NCBI GenBank assembly: GCA_965249645.1 | Contig: CBDFML010000009.1 | Coordinates: 310,001 to 374,000 of the forward strand | Length of the DNA: 64,000 bases | Source of the DNA: CAVOEB01 sp965249645 | GTDB lineage: Bacteria; Pseudomonadota; Alphaproteobacteria; UBA828; JAPUJA01 | Reading direction: 5' to 3' | Shown here: one piece after another, positions 8,692 through 22,900 of the stretch | Numbering within the stretch: position 1 is the stretch's first letter | Layout: each line of letters opens with the position of its first letter | Translations under genes and position numbers: made by a program | Notes under the pieces: generated by a model | The model's input: only the letters and a program-made list of their open reading frames with translations | Told to the model about the DNA's origin: nothing | The model's database searches: none

Positions 8692-9474
8692 CTAACCCGC
8701 GGTATAGCCGCCGTCAATGATGAGAGACGCGCCGGTGACGAAGCGGGCGCGCTCGGAGACGAGGTAGAGAATAGCCTCGGCGACGTCGCGCGGCTCGCCC
8801 ACCATGTTGAGTGGGTTTTCCGAAGCGAAGAACTCGTGGCCCTCCTGGGGCGTCATGTCGCTTTGGGCGTAGATGCTCTGGAGCATGGGCGTCTCGATCA
8901 CATTGGGGCACACCGCGTTGACGCGGATGCCCTCGCGGGCGTGGTCGAGCGCCATGGCTTTGGTCAGCAGCACCACTGCGCCCTTGCTCGCGCAGTAGGC
9001 CGCGAGCTCGCGCACGCCGACGATGGCGGCGTCGGACGCGACCGAGACGATGGCGCCCGTGCCCGCCTCGCGCATGGGGCGGAGTGCTGCGCGGCTCATA
9101 TAGAATATCGCGTCGAGGTTGACCGACATGGTCTCGCGCCACTGGGCGTCGGTGGTGTCGGGCACGGTCGCGCTATGGGCGACGCCCGCGTTGTTGACCA
9201 GCACGTCGAGTTTGCCGAACGCCGCCAGCGTCGCCTCGACCAGCGCGTCGCAGGCCGCCGGATCGGTGAGGTCGGCCGTGAACGCCCGGGCCTCGCCGTC
9301 GGCCGCTGCCGCTGCCGCCGCGGCCTCGGCGCGGACCGCCTCGGTGCGTTCGGGATTGCGCCCGGAGACCATGACCCGCGCGCCTGCTTGCGCGAACGCG
9401 ATCGCCGTGCCCTCGCCGATGCCCGACGATGCGCCCGTGACCAGCACCGCCTTGCCCTCGAATTCGCCTGCCAT
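8692..9474 (-). CDS. short-chain dehydrogenase/reductase
   Basis: A classical 260-residue SDR. The nucleotide-binding TGASSGIG is at residues 13-20, NNAG at 94-97, and the catalytic YxxxK is Tyr160-Lys164 (YCASK). The C-terminal GASLIIDGGYTAG is typical. It would oxidise or reduce an alcohol or ketone with NAD(P)(H). An AGAAGG ribosome-binding site before the ATG at 9474 decides the start; the longer open frame reaches into the divergent intergenic region. It is probably the first gene of a leftward unit with the PhyH-type gene. The substrate is unknown. Confidence 0.92.
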   Translation of the reverse strand: MAGEFEGKAVLVTGASSGIGEGTAIAFAQAGARVMVSGRNPERTEAVRAEAAAAAAAADGEARAFTADLTDPAACDALVEATLAAFGKLDVLVNNAGVAHSATVPDTTDAQWRETMSVNLDAIFYMSRAALRPMREAGTGAIVSVASDAAIVGVRELAAYCASKGAVVLLTKAMALDHAREGIRVNAVCPNVIETPMLQSIYAQSDMTPQEGHEFFASENPLNMVGEPRDVAEAILYLVSERARFVTGASLIIDGGYTAG

Positions 9475-9617
9475 ATTGACCTTCTCCCCCCTCTTACCCG
9501 CGCGTGGGATGATTGCGCGTGTTAAGCTTAAGGCTACACCAACGCCTCGCCGGTGACGAGGCCGGGCGTGACAAGTCGAGACCGCAAACCGAGGCGGCAA
9601 ATCGGGAGGAGATCATC

Positions 9618-10532
9618 GTGGCATTGCCCAACAGCTTCCTGACGGGAACCAACCTGATCTGTCTGGTCTGCCCGGACATCGAAACGTCGGTGCGCCGGTG
9701 TGCCGACGAGCTGGGGATCGGACCGTGGGAGTTCTACGACTTCGTGCCGCCCTGGCAGAAGGACGAGATCATCGGCGGCGAGCCCATTCCCTACTCCTTG
9801 CGCGCCGCCTTCGCGGATCTGGGCACGGTGAGCTGGGCGTTTCTCGAACCCCTCGAGGGCCCGACGATCTACGCGGATTTTCTCGAGCGCAAGGGCGCCG
9901 GCGTGCACCACGCCGCATTCGACCACGACGGGCTCGATTACGACGGCTGCATCGCCGAATTCGCGCGCCGGGGCTTTGCGGTCTCCCAGTCGGGCTTCTA
10001 TAGCGGGCGCTACTGCTATTTTCCGACCCGGCCGGCCGCCCACATCGTGTTCGAATTGGTCGACGCCGCGACTAGCGAGACGCACGGCCCGATCAAGAGT
10101 TATCCCGACGGAACGGGTGCACTACCGGCAGGATTCGTGCGAACGGCCTCGCTGGGACTCGTCACTCCAGACCTGGACGAGACATTGCGGGCCTATACCG
10201 ATCAATTCGGCATCGGGCCATGGTCGATCGTGGAAGCGGGCGATGGCGCCCAGGGCACGGTGCGCCAGGCCTCGACCATGCTCGGCGATGTCCTGTGGGA
10301 GATTGTCGAGCCCGCCCCGGGCCCGTCGCTCTACCGCGATCACCTGGATCGGCGGGGCCCCGGCGTGCACCATGTCGGCGTTGCGGCCGGCCCGGGAGAT
10401 TACGCCGCACGCCGCGCGGAGTTGGCCGCGCGGGGCTTTGCGATCCTCGGGGAGGACGCGGGCGCGGTCTATTTCGCGACCGACGAGGTGTTCGGCGCCC
10501 GGCTTAAACTCATCGACGGCGAGGCGGCGTAA
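9618..10532 (+). CDS. two-domain VOC (glyoxalase/epimerase-like) protein
   Basis: A 304-residue protein made of two vicinal-oxygen-chelate modules, about residues 8-145 and 170-304. Each has the GAGVHHAAF or GPGVHHVGV metal-binding His strand and a closing strand (VFELVD, LKLIDG). Both halves begin with an LGIGPWEFYDF or FGIGPWSIVEA segment seen in methylmalonyl-CoA epimerase-like VOC proteins. It may be an isomerase, lyase or dioxygenase. The start is GTG 9618, preceded by GGGAGGAG; the upstream frame has no such site. It is divergent from the SDR gene with a 143-base shared intergenic region. Confidence 0.85.
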   Translation: MALPNSFLTGTNLICLVCPDIETSVRRCADELGIGPWEFYDFVPPWQKDEIIGGEPIPYSLRAAFADLGTVSWAFLEPLEGPTIYADFLERKGAGVHHAAFDHDGLDYDGCIAEFARRGFAVSQSGFYSGRYCYFPTRPAAHIVFELVDAATSETHGPIKSYPDGTGALPAGFVRTASLGLVTPDLDETLRAYTDQFGIGPWSIVEAGDGAQGTVRQASTMLGDVLWEIVEPAPGPSLYRDHLDRRGPGVHHVGVAAGPGDYAARRAELAARGFAILGEDAGAVYFATDEVFGARLKLIDGEAA

Positions 10533-10950
10533 AAATGCTTCGAAAGCGCCCCGCGGAAGCGTCGTAGAGGCGGTTTCGGAGAGGCTTGCAGCCGGGTTAC
10601 GCTGCAGTGCAAAATAATTCGTCGGCCCGGCGCTGAATTCGCTTGCGCCACGTAAACCCGCGGGTATATATTCCGCCTTTCCACGGAGCGCTTTCTTTCC
10701 GTTGCTGCGCCGTGCCGTTGACTTTCGACGGTTTGGTGTGGTGGGGGAACGCTTTGTGCGCTGCGCTGTTTGATTAGTGAATAGGAAGAGATGCGTGGGC
10801 GGCGGTGCTTGCAAGCAACGCTGTCCACGAACGACCATGCCGTGTCCGGCAGGCTTCACGCCGGATGCGGAATGTGACGTTTGTGCGCAGGAACAAGTCA
10901 ATCGGCCGCGTTCGACGGGTTCGCCCGCCGGGCACGACCGGTACAGTATC
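10533..10950 (+). promoter_or_regulatory. rrn upstream region with candidate promoter
   Basis: The 418 bases before 16S rRNA hold no convincing gene. A possible sigma-70 promoter is TTGCGC at 10643-10648, a 16-base spacer, then TATATA at 10665-10670, which would leave a leader of about 270 bases. A second TTGACT at 10718 has no good -10 partner. Open frames reaching into 16S here are spurious. Confidence 0.4.
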
Positions 10951-12457
<1,507 letters not shown>

Positions 12458-12605
12458 GCCCTGGAGGCTCTGCGCAAGCGGAATTTTTTGGGCGTTTCTT
12501 AACATCGCGGGTGCCGCCGTCTTCGCATCTCTTCCTCCTTTCCGCGAGCGCTTCGGGCGCACGGTGCGAGGGCGCCCGGCCAAGGGCGGGCACCGACGGC
12601 CGTGG

Positions 12606-12682
12606 GGGCCTGTAGCTCAGTCGGTTAGAGCGCACGCCTGATAAGCGTGAGGCCGGTAGTTCGAGTCTACCCAGGCCCACCA
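12606..12682 (+). tRNA. ileT: tRNA-Ile (GAT)
   Basis: A 77-nt tRNA in the 16S-23S spacer. The acceptor stem GGGCCTG pairs with CAGGCCC, the anticodon GAT is at 12640-12642, the T-loop is TTCGAGT, and the CCA end is encoded. This is the usual first tRNA of an alphaproteobacterial rrn spacer. Confidence 0.97.
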
Positions 12683-12720
12683 TTGCCGGCCCGCGAGAGC
12701 GGGCTCGCTCTGCAGGGGCC

Positions 12721-12796
12721 GGGGGTGTAGCTCAGCTGGGAGAGCATCTGCTTTGCAAGCAGAAGGTCGTCGGTTCGAACCCGATCACCTCCACCA
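12721..12796 (+). tRNA. alaT: tRNA-Ala (TGC)
   Basis: A 76-nt tRNA in the 16S-23S spacer, 38 nt after tRNA-Ile. The acceptor stem GGGGGTG pairs with CACCTCC, including one G-T wobble. Anticodon TGC is at 12754-12756, the T-loop is TTCGAAC, and CCA is encoded. Confidence 0.97.
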
Positions 12797-13053
12797 GCGG
12801 CCGACCATCAGCCGAGCCGGACGATGCGAGGCTCGCGGAACGGGACAACGACATTCCTTCGGAGACCACGGTTTCCGCGGGGTGGTTGTTTGGACATCGT
12901 GAATAGGTCTTGAATTTTGAACGCGTGACGCGTCGGCCGTGTTGTGGTCGGGGCGTCGCAAGGTTCGCGCAAGCGTGATGTTTTTTCTCTATTCGCAAGA
13001 GGAGAGAGATCGTCTGCGGGCGCGGCCTTGGATCTGTGCGTGAGAGTTTAACG

Positions 13054-15797
<2,744 letters not shown>

Positions 15798-15897
15798 GTT
15801 TCTCACGCATAGATCCAAGGCCGCGCCACGGCTCCCCGCCGGGAGCCTTGACGCGGACAAGACCCTGAAACCCCGACCGCATTCGCGGTTTTGGATG

Positions 15898-16013
15898 ACC
15901 TGGTGGTTATAGCGAGGGGCCCGCACCCGATCCCATTCCGAACTCGGCCGTGAAAACCCTCTGCGCCGATGGTACTGCGTCTTAAGGCGTGGGAGAGTAG
16001 GTCGCTGCCAGGT
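15898..16013 (+). rRNA. rrf: 5S ribosomal RNA
   Basis: About 116 nt. The 5' ACCTGGTGG strand pairs with the 3' CTGCCAGGT strand, and the interior holds CCCGATCCCATTCCGAACTC, characteristic of 5S. It follows 23S by about 100 nt in the same transcript. Confidence 0.95.
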
Positions 16014-16124
16014 CTTCCAAGCCCGCGAGCGCAGGGGTGAGCGGGGCGATAGGGAAAACACAATCAAGACCTGTTCATGATGGGGCCGCCATGGGCCCGC
16101 GGCACGCGTATCGCCAAAGTTTGA

Positions 16125-16201
<77 letters not shown>

Positions 16202-16204
16202 AAT

Positions 16205-16240
16205 AATCCCCGTTATTCCAATAGGATAACGGGGATTTTC
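16205..16240 (+). terminator. rrn operon intrinsic terminator
   Basis: A 12-bp perfect stem (AATCCCCGTTAT at 16205-16216 with ATAACGGGGATT at 16226-16237) has a 9-base loop and ends in a T-rich tract. It lies 3 nt after tRNA-fMet and ends the ribosomal transcript. Confidence 0.9.
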
Positions 16241-16352
16241 TTTGGCGTACAATCTGGAAGAATCGCCAACTCAACACCAAATCAACACGCGTGCCAGCCG
16301 GCGAACGATTGTTCCTTGCGAACCACCGATCCCAACGCGTCCGCATCCGTGA

Positions 16353-16514
16353 TCTCCGGCGCTCGCCTTCGGCCAGAGCCTGCCGATGATGATCGGCAAG
16401 TTGCTCGGTCACACCCAGGTCCAGACGACGGCGCGCTACGCCCACCTCGCCGCCGATCCGGTCAAGCGGGCCACGGACGTTGTGTCAGCAAGCCTGAAGA
16501 GGGCTTTGGGTTAG
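16353..16514 (+). pseudogene. tyrosine recombinase (integrase) C-terminal remnant
   Basis: A 53-codon fragment reads ALAFGQSLPMMIGKLLGHTQ and continues TTARYAHLAADPVKRATD before a TAG at 16512-16514. It contains the LLGH histidine and the catalytic tyrosine (RYAHL) of phage-type integrases. A stop at 16350 closes the frame on the left, and there is no start codon or ribosome-binding site. It lies about 150 bases after tRNA-fMet, where an integrase gene would be expected. It precedes, in map order, a remnant of the central part of such a protein (17500-18042), so it is not simply the same gene with a small deletion. Confidence 0.85.
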
Positions 16515-16682
16515 AGCCGGTCAAATTCTCGGTGGGCGTATTGCGTTGACAGCGATCACGGATACTCCGACTTGTGGACCCATGAGAAAGCGAAACTCTG
16601 CTTGCGTATGGGAAGAGACAACGACAGCTTGGCTTCCGACCGAGGCCGACCGGTATTCAGCTTTACAAGCGTTCTCGGGCGT

Positions 16683-17249
16683 TCAGGCGCGTGGCAACAT
16701 CTCCACGGTCTCGCAGAGCAGCACATCGCCTTCACCGCGCAGTTCGTTCACCCGTCCGTAGAGCGTTGCGCCGAAGGCTATGCCCGCTTTCAGTGCAATG
16801 AATTCGTCGGCCTCGAGCTGGAAAAATCCTGACGGCCCAGCGCGGAACGCGAAGCCTGCGCGAGCCAGGATGCTCCCGAAGGGGCGTACGCCTTCGATAA
16901 ACTCTGGACGCAACAGCGCCGGGAAGGCGTCCAACGCGATGCGAATGGCGGCCAGTTCCACCGCCCGGCGCTCTCCGTCCTCCTCGATGTACAGCGCGAC
17001 GAAGCGGTAGAGCGAGCGCTCGTCGATAAGCAGGTCATCCGCTATGAGGTCCACGGCCAGCCGTTGGCCCCAGTGCGCCTCAAGGGTGGCCGTCATGCCG
17101 GCGTCGTGGACCAAGAGCTTATGGTAGCTGCCGGGCACTTGCTCTGGAGGCTCGACATGGATTGCTGGCACCTCCGTCGACACGTAGCCGCAAAGCTTGC
17201 GGACTACCGCTTCCACCTGATCGTGCTTGGCTCTTCCCCAATCGACCAC
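16683..17249 (-). CDS. protein of about 188 residues, possibly chorismate-lyase (UbiC)-like
   Basis: The protein has the pattern VPGSYHKLLVHDAGMTATLE, an Arg-rich central strand, RPFGSILARAG, and a C-terminal LYGRVNELRG...LLCETVEMLP. This resembles the chorismate lyase/DUF98 fold, where an Arg and a C-terminal Glu contact substrate, but the match was made by eye. GTG 17249 was chosen because AAGGGGGG sits 6 nt upstream; a longer GTG start at 17306 with GAGGTGA is possible. It lies alone, in reverse orientation, between two integrase remnants. It is probably cargo of an island or an insertion that split an integrase gene. Confidence 0.6.
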   Translation of the reverse strand: MVDWGRAKHDQVEAVVRKLCGYVSTEVPAIHVEPPEQVPGSYHKLLVHDAGMTATLEAHWGQRLAVDLIADDLLIDERSLYRFVALYIEEDGERRAVELAAIRIALDAFPALLRPEFIEGVRPFGSILARAGFAFRAGPSGFFQLEADEFIALKAGIAFGATLYGRVNELRGEGDVLLCETVEMLPRA

Positions 17250-17499
17250 GGTTCCCCCCTTGATTCGCCATGTACGACAAAACCGACGTGGGCTAGCTGG
17301 CCACACTCACCTCAGCGTGAGCATCCGCTGAATCAAGCTTTCCGGCGCCTCATCGACCGAAAGCAATTGCAAATGTTTTTCTTGAATACTAAGTCCCCCT
17401 CGCACGTATGGCGCAAGAGTCTCGACAAGGGATCACAACAGCCACGGATGTTGAGCACGCCGGTGAACTTGTCGTGATACCCGAGTTGAAGCGAGGTGA

Positions 17500-18042
17500 G
17501 CCTCTCTAATAGCCTCCCCCAGCATCGCCCGCCTCCCCCACGATCTCCGTTTCGCCCCGGTCCAGGCCAACCGCTGCCTGCAGTTCCTGTCCAAGGCCTT
17601 CAACCTGGCCGAGGTCTGGGGGCTGCGCCCGGACGGCTCCAATCCCTGCCGGCACGTTAAGAAATATACCGAGAAAAAGCGTGAGCGCTATCTGAGCGCA
17701 GATGAGATGGCCCGGCTGGGCGACGTGTTGAAGCAATGCGAGCACGAGGGCCTGGAACCCCAATCGGCGATCAACCTCATCCGCCTCTTAGTGTTCACGG
17801 GCTGCCGGCTTTCGGAAATCCTCACGCTCAAATGGCACTATGTGGACCTCGAAGACAGGGTCCTCCGCCTGCCCGATTCCAAGACCGGCGCCAAGATTAT
17901 CCATATCGGCGGGGCCGCTATAAGGGTGCTCGGCAGGATTGAGAGGCTCGACGATAATCCCTGGGTCATCACCGGCAAATCTGCTCGAAGCCCTTACCCT
18001 TCACGCGAACCGAGAGTCGTGCTAGAGCTGCGTGGCTCTTAA
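17500..18042 (+). pseudogene. tyrosine recombinase (integrase) central remnant
   Basis: The frame opens after a TGA at 17497-17499 without a proper start. It encodes the end of the SAM-like core-binding domain (FLSKAFNLAEVWGLRPDGSN) and the start of the catalytic domain. The latter includes the first catalytic Arg in FTGCRLSEILTLKW and the Lys strand DSKTGAK. The conserved HxxR box and the catalytic Tyr are absent; the frame drifts into unrelated residues after VITGK and stops at 18042. The missing C-terminal part is like the fragment at 16353-16514, which lies upstream instead of downstream, so a rearrangement or two different integrases are involved. Confidence 0.85.
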
Positions 18043-18098
18043 TTCAGCTTCCGGCAATCCAGACGCGGTTTCCGAGTGAAGGAGTCGGCGCGGTACCG

Positions 18099-19859
18099 AT
18101 GTGGTCTGCCAATCGTAATCGGGGTTTGGGCCTGTTCGTGGCGGCCTTGATTTTCGTTACCCCGTTCACACCCCGTTCGGCTGACGCTCAAATCAACACG
18201 CAGACCGAACAACTGCAGAGGCTTCAGGAGCAGCTGCAGCGCCAGGAGCAGGAAAAGCGCCGTGCCGAGGAACTGGAGCGCAGGCGCCGGGAACTCACGC
18301 CCCCGGAACCGGAGCCGGAACCGGAAGCGCCGCTCCTGCCTGAGGGAGAGCAATGCGCCGATGTGACGGCGATACGGCTTGAGGGCGTAACCGTTCTCAG
18401 CGAGGAGGCCGTCGAGAGTATGACGGCTCCGTATCGAGATCGATGCCTGACCATCGCCGATATCCAGGCGCTCCTGAACGCCATAAACCAGTCCTATCAT
18501 GCGCGTGGATACGTCACGTCGCGCGCTTTTCTGCCTGCCCAGGACCTACAAGACGGGGGTCTTGTTCTTAGCGTTCTCGAAGGGACGGTCGAGGTCCTGT
18601 CCCTGGAAGACGAGGATGGCGGCGATGGGGGTGAGCTGTATTTTGCATTCCCGATCGAGGTCGGCGATTTGCTCAATCTGCGTGACATTGAACAAGGCCT
18701 GGACCAGATGAACCGGCTGGCATCAAACAATGCCGCCATGGAAATCGTTCCCGGCACCGAACCCGGCGCTTCTCGTATTGCCGTGACCAATCAGATCGGT
18801 GATCGCTTCCGCTTCGAGTTCGGCCGTGACAACAGCGGCAGCCGGTCCACGGGCTTGCAGCAGAACCTGGCGTCATTCGGTGCGGACAACGTGCTGGGTT
18901 TCAACGACAGCTGGCGCGTGTCCTACAATCGGAGTGCGATCAACTATGCCGACGAACAGCGCAGTCAATCGGGGGCGATCTCCTTTTCGCTTCCCTTGGG
19001 CTATTGGACGCTGAGTTATTCGGGCAGTTATCATGATTACGGCTCGCTTGTCCTGGCGGATGTCCAGGATTTTTTCATTAGCGGGGTCAGCCGTTCCCAT
19101 GTGGTTGGCCTATCCCGCGTTATTCACCGCGGTCAGACCAGCAAGACCCGTCTGGATGTTGGTCTCACGACCAAGGAGGGTCGGAATTACGTTGAGGATG
19201 TGCTGGTTGAAGTCAGCTCTCGACGGCTGAGTGTCGGCAGTCTTGACCTGTCGCACAGCCGCCGGCAATGGGGTGGAATTGGGTTGCTTGGTCTTGGATA
19301 TGAACGGGGCCTGACCTGGTTCGGGGCGCTCGAGGATGACCCGGATCAGGATAGCGAGGCGGCGAAGGCGCAATTTCGCAAATGGACTCTGGATGGCAGC
19401 TACCGGCGACCATTCGACGTCTGGAGCGAAGCGTTCGTATGGACCGCGGAGGCACGTGCCATGTACAGCCCGGATACGCTTTACGGAACGGAGCGTTTTG
19501 GTCTTGGCGGGTCGTATTCGGTGCGCGGTTTTCGCGATGAGACCCTGTCCGGCGACCGGGGGTTTTATCTGCGCAATGAGATCGGTTGGTCCCCGGTGCA
19601 GGCTGAATTCTGGGGCGATCCGGTCCTTGAGGCAGCGATCGGCGAGATAACACCTTACATGGCCTACGATTGGGGGAGAGTTGGCGGCGGCACCGCCGAG
19701 GCGTTGGAAAGAGGAGTTCTGTCCGGTATGACCGTCGGGCTGCGCAACAGCGCCGGGCGTTTGGTGCTCGAGTTCGCCTATTCGCGCGCCTTGTCGGCGC
19801 CGGCGTTATTGGAAGAAAAAGGCGAGGAGGTGCACTTCAAGGTTGCCTACAAATTTTGA
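18099..19859 (+). CDS. two-partner secretion outer-membrane transporter, FhaC/ShlB family (TpsB)
   Basis: A 586-residue outer-membrane protein that exports the haemagglutinin encoded next. A signal peptide covers about residues 1-30. A Gln/Glu/Arg-rich linker helix and a Pro-Glu repeat (30-75) follow, then POTRA domains (about 80-215) with IRLEGVTVLSE and LSVLEGTVEVL, then a beta-barrel to the C-terminus. The VRGF motif essential for secretion is at residues 475-478, and the protein ends in an aromatic residue (AYKF) as barrel proteins do. A GAAGGAG lies 14 nt before the ATG. The TpsA gene starts 60 nt downstream, so the pair forms one operon. Confidence 0.93.
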   Translation: MWSANRNRGLGLFVAALIFVTPFTPRSADAQINTQTEQLQRLQEQLQRQEQEKRRAEELERRRRELTPPEPEPEPEAPLLPEGEQCADVTAIRLEGVTVLSEEAVESMTAPYRDRCLTIADIQALLNAINQSYHARGYVTSRAFLPAQDLQDGGLVLSVLEGTVEVLSLEDEDGGDGGELYFAFPIEVGDLLNLRDIEQGLDQMNRLASNNAAMEIVPGTEPGASRIAVTNQIGDRFRFEFGRDNSGSRSTGLQQNLASFGADNVLGFNDSWRVSYNRSAINYADEQRSQSGAISFSLPLGYWTLSYSGSYHDYGSLVLADVQDFFISGVSRSHVVGLSRVIHRGQTSKTRLDVGLTTKEGRNYVEDVLVEVSSRRLSVGSLDLSHSRRQWGGIGLLGLGYERGLTWFGALEDDPDQDSEAAKAQFRKWTLDGSYRRPFDVWSEAFVWTAEARAMYSPDTLYGTERFGLGGSYSVRGFRDETLSGDRGFYLRNEIGWSPVQAEFWGDPVLEAAIGEITPYMAYDWGRVGGGTAEALERGVLSGMTVGLRNSAGRLVLEFAYSRALSAPALLEEKGEEVHFKVAYKF

Positions 19860-19919
19860 GGTGTGCAAGAATCCAGGATGACCGTCGGTCGTTCGTTCTC
19901 GATGTGAAAGGCGGGTATT

Positions 19920-22900
19920 TTGTTCGTGAGCGGCTGGAAGTTTGGCCCACGGAGGCCTTCACGATCGTCCCTTGTAAATCTCTGTTCGGGTTTGCGAACA
20001 GGGGCGCGACGCGGCTGCGTATGGCTGCTGAGCCTGAGTTTAGTGCTGCAGCCAGTCCTATTGTCTGCGCAGACGGTCCCCGATCCCGGCGTTCCGAGTG
20101 CCGCCCCGTCGATGGACGTGGCCCCCAACGGCGTGCCGGTTGTCAACATCGTCGCGCCTTCGGCCAAGGGGGTCTCGCACAACCGCTTTCTTGAATTGAA
20201 TATCGACCCCGAGGGGCTGATTTTCAACAACTCTCAGACCTTTGGGACCTCTCAGTTGGGCGGGGTCATTCTTGCCAACTCCAATTTGAAGGACGGCAGC
20301 ACGGCGCGGATCATCCTGAATGAGGTGACCGGAGCGAATACCTCGCAACTACTCGGCTTTGCGGAAGTGTTCGGGGATCGGGCGCAGTTCGTGTTGGCCA
20401 ACCCCAACGGCATCACCTGCAATGGCTGCGGCTTCATCAATACCGGGCGCACGACGCTGGCGACGGGGCATCCGCGCCTTCAGGACGGCGCGCTTGTGGA
20501 GCTGGATGTGGACGGCTCAAGCGTGCTGTCGGTCGAGGGGACGGGGCTCAATGCCGAAGACGCCGAGGCGCTGGATCTTCTGGCGCGCACGATCCGCGTC
20601 CAGGCGCCGGTGAACGCGCAAGAGTTGCAGGTCTTTGCCGGGCGCAATCTGCTGGATTACGGCGCGCGGGTGGTCACGGTCAAAGCCGATGACGGCAGCG
20701 AAAAACCCGCTCTGGCGATCGATGGCAGCCATTTTGGCGCGATGTATGCCAACCAAATCAGCATCATCGCGACCGAAGACGGGGTGGGTGTTCGGCTTCC
20801 CGACGACATGGCGACGGGCAATGGCGACTTCACGATCACGACGGCCGGGAAAATCGAACTGACGAATGCATCGGCTGCGGGGCGCCTGGAGGTGACCTCC
20901 TCCGGGGGCGATGTCGAGGTCGGCGGAACGGTCAACAGCGAGGGCGACCTCAGCGTTGCCGGGGTGAACGTCACCAATGACGGGAGCCTCGTTGCCGGCC
21001 TCGACAGCGACGGCACGCTTTGGAGCGCGGCCACGCTCGATGTGTCCGCGGAGCAGTCCCTGACCAACAACGGCCAGCTCCTGGCCTCATCGGAGATCAC
21101 GCTCACCAGCACCACCGGAACGATTACCAACAGCGCGGCGGCCGACATCACGTCTCAGGGGTCTCTGCGCGCAATCGCCGGTCAGAACATCGACAATGCG
21201 GGCCGCGTGTCTTCCAGTGGCGCCGCCACGCTCACCGCGACACGCATCGACAACCAGAACGGCCTTGTGACCGCGGGAGGGGCGCTAAGCCTCACCGCGG
21301 ATACGATAGCGAATCAAAATACGTCCGATACGGACGAGGGCCTCACGTCAGAAACGACCATCACGCTGACCACGGACACCCTGACCAACACGGACGGCAA
21401 TATCGTCTCCAAAGGGGCAACGGTCGTCACGGGGAAGACCGCCGGTCAGACGCTGACCTTGACGGCGGGCAAGGTGGTGAGCGGCGACCGCTTCGAGGTC
21501 ACGGCCGACGCGATCGAGAGCAGCGTGGATATCGAGGCCCAGACGAGCATCACGGCGACCGCGCAAACGGGCAATCTGAACCAATCCGGTACCTGGCAGG
21601 CCGGCGCCGGTGTGACCCTGACGGCCACCAATGGCGCGCTGACCAACGGGGTTGTGGTCAAGGCGGTCGAAGACATCGTCGTCAGCGCCGCCTCGCTGGA
21701 GAACACCGCCACCGGTGTCTTGGAGAGCGGCGGAGATATCTCGATTACAGCGCCGACTCAAACCACCAACGCCGGCATCGTATCCGCCCAGGGCGACCTG
21801 ACGATCCAAACCGACATTCTGGAAAACGACCAGGGCGCCCTGCTCGCCGTCGGCAAGATGATCCTCGACGGTATCGGCGACAGCCAGGCGACGCGCATCG
21901 CCAACCGTTCCGGGGTCATCGAGACGCTCAACGGCGATATCACCATCGACGCCGTCGAGTTCATCAACGAGCGCAAGGACTTTTCGGTCAGCAATCAACA
22001 GACCTACAGTCAATGGGAAAGCACGGTCGTTCCGGTCTCGAGCGTCGTTCCCGGCGTCAGCACCCAGTATCTGCAATACAACGCTTCAGGCACGCTCTAC
22101 TTCACTCATCCCGACGATCCCGAGTGGCACATCTATTACGATTTCGGCCCGCTGCTCGTTCGCCAGTACACGGATGTTGTCACCGGCACGTTGCCGGCCG
22201 CTTATCTGTCCTCCGGCGGCACCTTGACCGTCGGCGCCGACACCATCGAGAACAAATATAGCCATATTTCCTCGGCGGGGGACATGACGCTGACCGGGTC
22301 CAGCTTGGACAATATCGGTCAGGTACTCACCAGGCGGACCACGGTCTACAAGAGCGGTGGAGCTTTTAACCGCTGCGCGTCCAATCAGACGTGCCGATGG
22401 ATAGAATCCAACGGCTCGGGAGCGGTGGAACTCAGTGCGGTTGCCTATGACAGCGCGGAAGCGACGATCCAGGCGGGCGGTCAACTCAGCGGCAGCTTCA
22501 CCGGTCAGGTCGACAATCTGACAATTCTGGGCAGCGTTTCCCAAGGCGACCTGATACAGGCGAACACGGTCCTTGCGGACACTGTAGAGGCACCGCCCCT
22601 GGCGGAGCTGGCGGACGTTTCGCTGGTCGATTTTTTCCAACAGCTGCCGGCGAAGGATGCGCTGACGCAACTGGCGCCCGCTTCATCCAAGGCGGTCTAT
22701 GAAACCCGCGTCGCGTTCGCTAATCCTTCGATCGTCCTGGGCAGCGCGTACTTCCTCAGCCGCGTCAACCTGGACACCAACGACATCCCCGACCGGTTCG
22801 CCTTCAGCCAGGCGTTGGAAGAGCGCTTGGTGCAGAACGTCGTCCGCCTGAAGACCGGGCGGCGCTGGCTCGACCCGTCGATCCAGGATGCCTCGTTGCA

